Below are positions 5,741 to 6,617 of a stretch of DNA of 6,617 bases, one piece after another. The position numbers and the translations under genes are program-made. How positions within the stretch are numbered: the stretch's first letter is position 1; every line of letters starts with the position of its first letter. Location: positions 1 to 6,617 of the forward strand of contig LNGD01000088.1 in the NCBI GenBank assembly GCA_001587675.1, given 5' to 3'. The notes under the pieces were generated by a model. That model did not search any database. It was given only the letters and a program-made list of their open reading frames with translations, and was not told the origin of the DNA. This stretch comes from Candidatus Methanofastidiosum methylothiophilum (lineage in GTDB: Archaea; Methanobacteriota_B; Thermococci; Methanofastidiosales; Methanofastidiosaceae).

Positions 5741-6478
5741 TTCGGGAAGATAGGTAAACCTAATTCCCATTCCTTCTTTGACTTTATATCGTATGTTCAT
5801 CCCGATCAGCAATGCAGTTATTGGCTCAATAAGTCTTGCATTTTGTAGAGGTCCACCATCAATTGCTCTAGCGCCAGGTATATCCTTTGCAAGTTCCATT
5901 ATGATTTTCCTAGCATCTTTTGAGCCGCCACATACTATTATATCACAATCGACATCTTTTTCAAGATTAGAAAGTCTATCGGCACTAACATTCTGAAATG
6001 CACTAATAACTTGAACATTTTCTGGAACTAAACTCTGGATAACTTCGGCAGCACTACCTTCCCACGGTGATATTATAGTAGTTGCTTTTCCACCAACAGC
6101 AGTTGAAAGGGGGACAACTACAGATACAATTATTTTACCTTCGGTCAGTCCTTCTTTGATAGATGCTATTGTTGGAATTAAGTGAGAATAAGGAACGCTT
6201 ATTACAACTATGTCTGCCCTCTTTGTAGCTTCTAAATTGTCAAATCCTGATATCTTCGCTTCAGGGACCTTTTCCTTTACTGCTTCGACATCTGTTTTTT
6301 CTATTTCTAACAAAGAGCATGCAGTATCAATACAAATCGTCTTTAAATTATCGGCAGAGGTGCAGGCCTTATTCTTTTCCCTAGATCCAATAAAGATTTC
6401 ATGCCCAGCTCTTGCCCACCTTAATGCAAGTCCCGAGCCCTGTCCGCCAGTTCCTCCAATAATGGCAATTTTTTTCAT
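5738..6478 (-). CDS. npdG: F420H2:NADP oxidoreductase homolog, enlarged form
   Basis: The family transfers hydride between reduced coenzyme F420 and NADP+ in the cytoplasm and supplies NADPH in methanogens and other F420 users. The 246 residues begin with a Rossmann fold, MKKIAIIGGTGGQGSGLALRW; the loop G8-GTGGQG14 binds pyrophosphate. T10 and G31-S32-R33 match positions that bind the NADP 2'-phosphate in the Archaeoglobus enzyme. VVISVPYSHLIPT, VSVVVPLS, and IDGGPLQNARLIEPITALLI near the C-terminus are also characteristic. It is longer than the roughly 212-residue classical enzyme; most of the extra, about 20 residues, lies between strands 2 and 4 (about 36-75) and contains C39, C49 and C54. 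A related reductase with a different partner cannot be excluded. The start is supported by AGGTTGAT (6483-6490) upstream. Confidence 0.88.
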   Translation of the reverse strand: MKKIAIIGGTGGQGSGLALRWARAGHEIFIGSREKNKACTSADNLKTICIDTACSLLEIEKTDVEAVKEKVPEAKISGFDNLEATKRADIVVISVPYSHLIPTIASIKEGLTEGKIIVSVVVPLSTAVGGKATTIISPWEGSAAEVIQSLVPENVQVISAFQNVSADRLSNLEKDVDCDIIVCGGSKDARKIIMELAKDIPGARAIDGGPLQNARLIEPITALLIGMNIRYKVKEGMGIRFTYLPE

Positions 6479-6482
6479 TTAA

Positions 6483-6522
6483 ATCAACCTAGAATAAATT
6501 ATAATTGTTTAAATATAAAAAG
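6483..6522 (-). promoter_or_regulatory. npdG promoter and Shine-Dalgarno site
   Basis: On the minus strand CTTTTTATATTTAAAC (6507-6522) is a TATA-like box centred about 36 nt before the ATG at 6478, predicting a start near 6488-6490. AGGTTGAT (6483-6490) is close to the archaeal SD AGGTGAT, with four bases between it and the ATG. A second AT-rich run (TATAATT, about 6498-6504) is too close to the start to be the main box. Confidence 0.5.
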
Positions 6523-6560
6523 TTTTTGAGAGATTACACAAGTGTGTAATCTGCTAAAAA
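6523..6560. repeat. Long inverted repeat upstream of npdG
   Basis: AGATTACACA (6531-6540) and TGTGTAATCT (6543-6552) form a perfect 10-bp dyad with a 2-bp centre. After a 3-bp mismatch on each side, TTTTT (6523-6527) and AAAAA (6556-6560) extend it. It adjoins the npdG TATA box and begins one base after a possible minus-strand stop codon at 6554-6556. It could be an operator for npdG or a 3' hairpin of the upstream gene. Confidence 0.8.
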
Positions 6561-6617
6561 TTTCGCCTGTTACCTAATGATGATTTTTCAACCTCCTTGC
6601 CAACTAATTCCATAAAA
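6554..6617 (-). CDS. Possible C-terminal tail of an unidentified gene (partial)
   Basis: On the minus strand the edge sequence reads open from the window boundary to TAG at 6554-6556, giving a tail ending MELVGKEVEKSSLGNRRNF. The composition (charged, helix-like, then basic) looks protein-like, and the stop lies just before a strong inverted repeat, as at a gene end. Twenty codons are too few to name a family or exclude chance. The ATG at 6611-6613 has too little upstream sequence to judge, so the frame is taken to continue beyond the window. Confidence 0.3.
   Translation of the reverse strand, partial: FMELVGKEVEKSSLGNRRNF

Noticed and set aside
5778..6482. Plus-strand frames opposite npdG (5778-5996 and 6210-6482), and the minus-strand frame opposite the VOC gene (5338-5529)
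   Set aside because: All lie antisense to conserved domains, lack initiation signals and have no family features.
6591..6598. Strong Shine-Dalgarno match (AAGGAGGT) on the minus strand
   Set aside because: No ATG, GTG or TTG follows at a usable distance; the sequence instead fits lysine-glutamate codons (KEV) in the partial frame running to the window edge.
6578..6616. Twelve-codon plus-strand ORF starting ATGATG near the right edge
   Set aside because: It is very short, with no SD and no suitably placed promoter, and it is not distinguishable from chance.

Overview
The window reads as a compact, AT-rich stretch of an archaeal chromosome, most likely from a euryarchaeote that uses coenzyme F420. 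Three things point that way. There is a full-length F420H2:NADP oxidoreductase homolog. Several genes have BRE/TATA-type promoters, and two of them (2435-2899 and 5279-5722) look leaderless because the TATA box sits about 26 nt before the ATG. Other genes carry Shine-Dalgarno matches to an archaeal 16S tail. A methanogen or close relative is plausible, but the species cannot be read from this sequence. No rRNA, tRNA, CRISPR array, transposase or integrase was seen.

Layout: (1) 1-2131, plus strand: the C-terminal part of an aconitase followed one base later by a complete NADP-type isocitrate dehydrogenase. This operon takes citrate to 2-oxoglutarate. (2) 2128-2899, minus strand: a GNAT acetyltransferase followed by a small zinc-ribbon protein. 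The latter shares a 4-bp TTAA stop overlap with icd. (3) 3006-4094, plus strand: an RsgA-type circularly permuted ribosome-assembly GTPase, a mainly bacterial family. (4) 4196-5083, minus strand: a SPL-like radical SAM protein with a probable TTG start. (5) 5279-5722, plus strand: a VOC/glyoxalase-fold protein, divergent from the radical SAM gene. (6) 5738-6478, minus strand: the F420-dependent NADP reductase homolog, larger than the classical enzyme. (7) At the right edge there is a possible C-terminal tail of another minus-strand gene.

The clearest functional link is metabolic. The acn-icd pair makes 2-oxoglutarate and NADPH, and NpdG exchanges electrons between NADPH and F420, so both connect to the NADP(H) pool. 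The remaining genes alternate in strand and look like independent single-gene units with their own promoters.

Most of what is unusual lies in the spacers. An exact 19-bp AT-rich sequence occurs twice, on either side of the radical SAM gene. A 10+10 bp perfect dyad lies upstream of npdG. A 6+6 dyad sits in the rsgA core promoter. No defence system or clearly new multi-gene system is visible.
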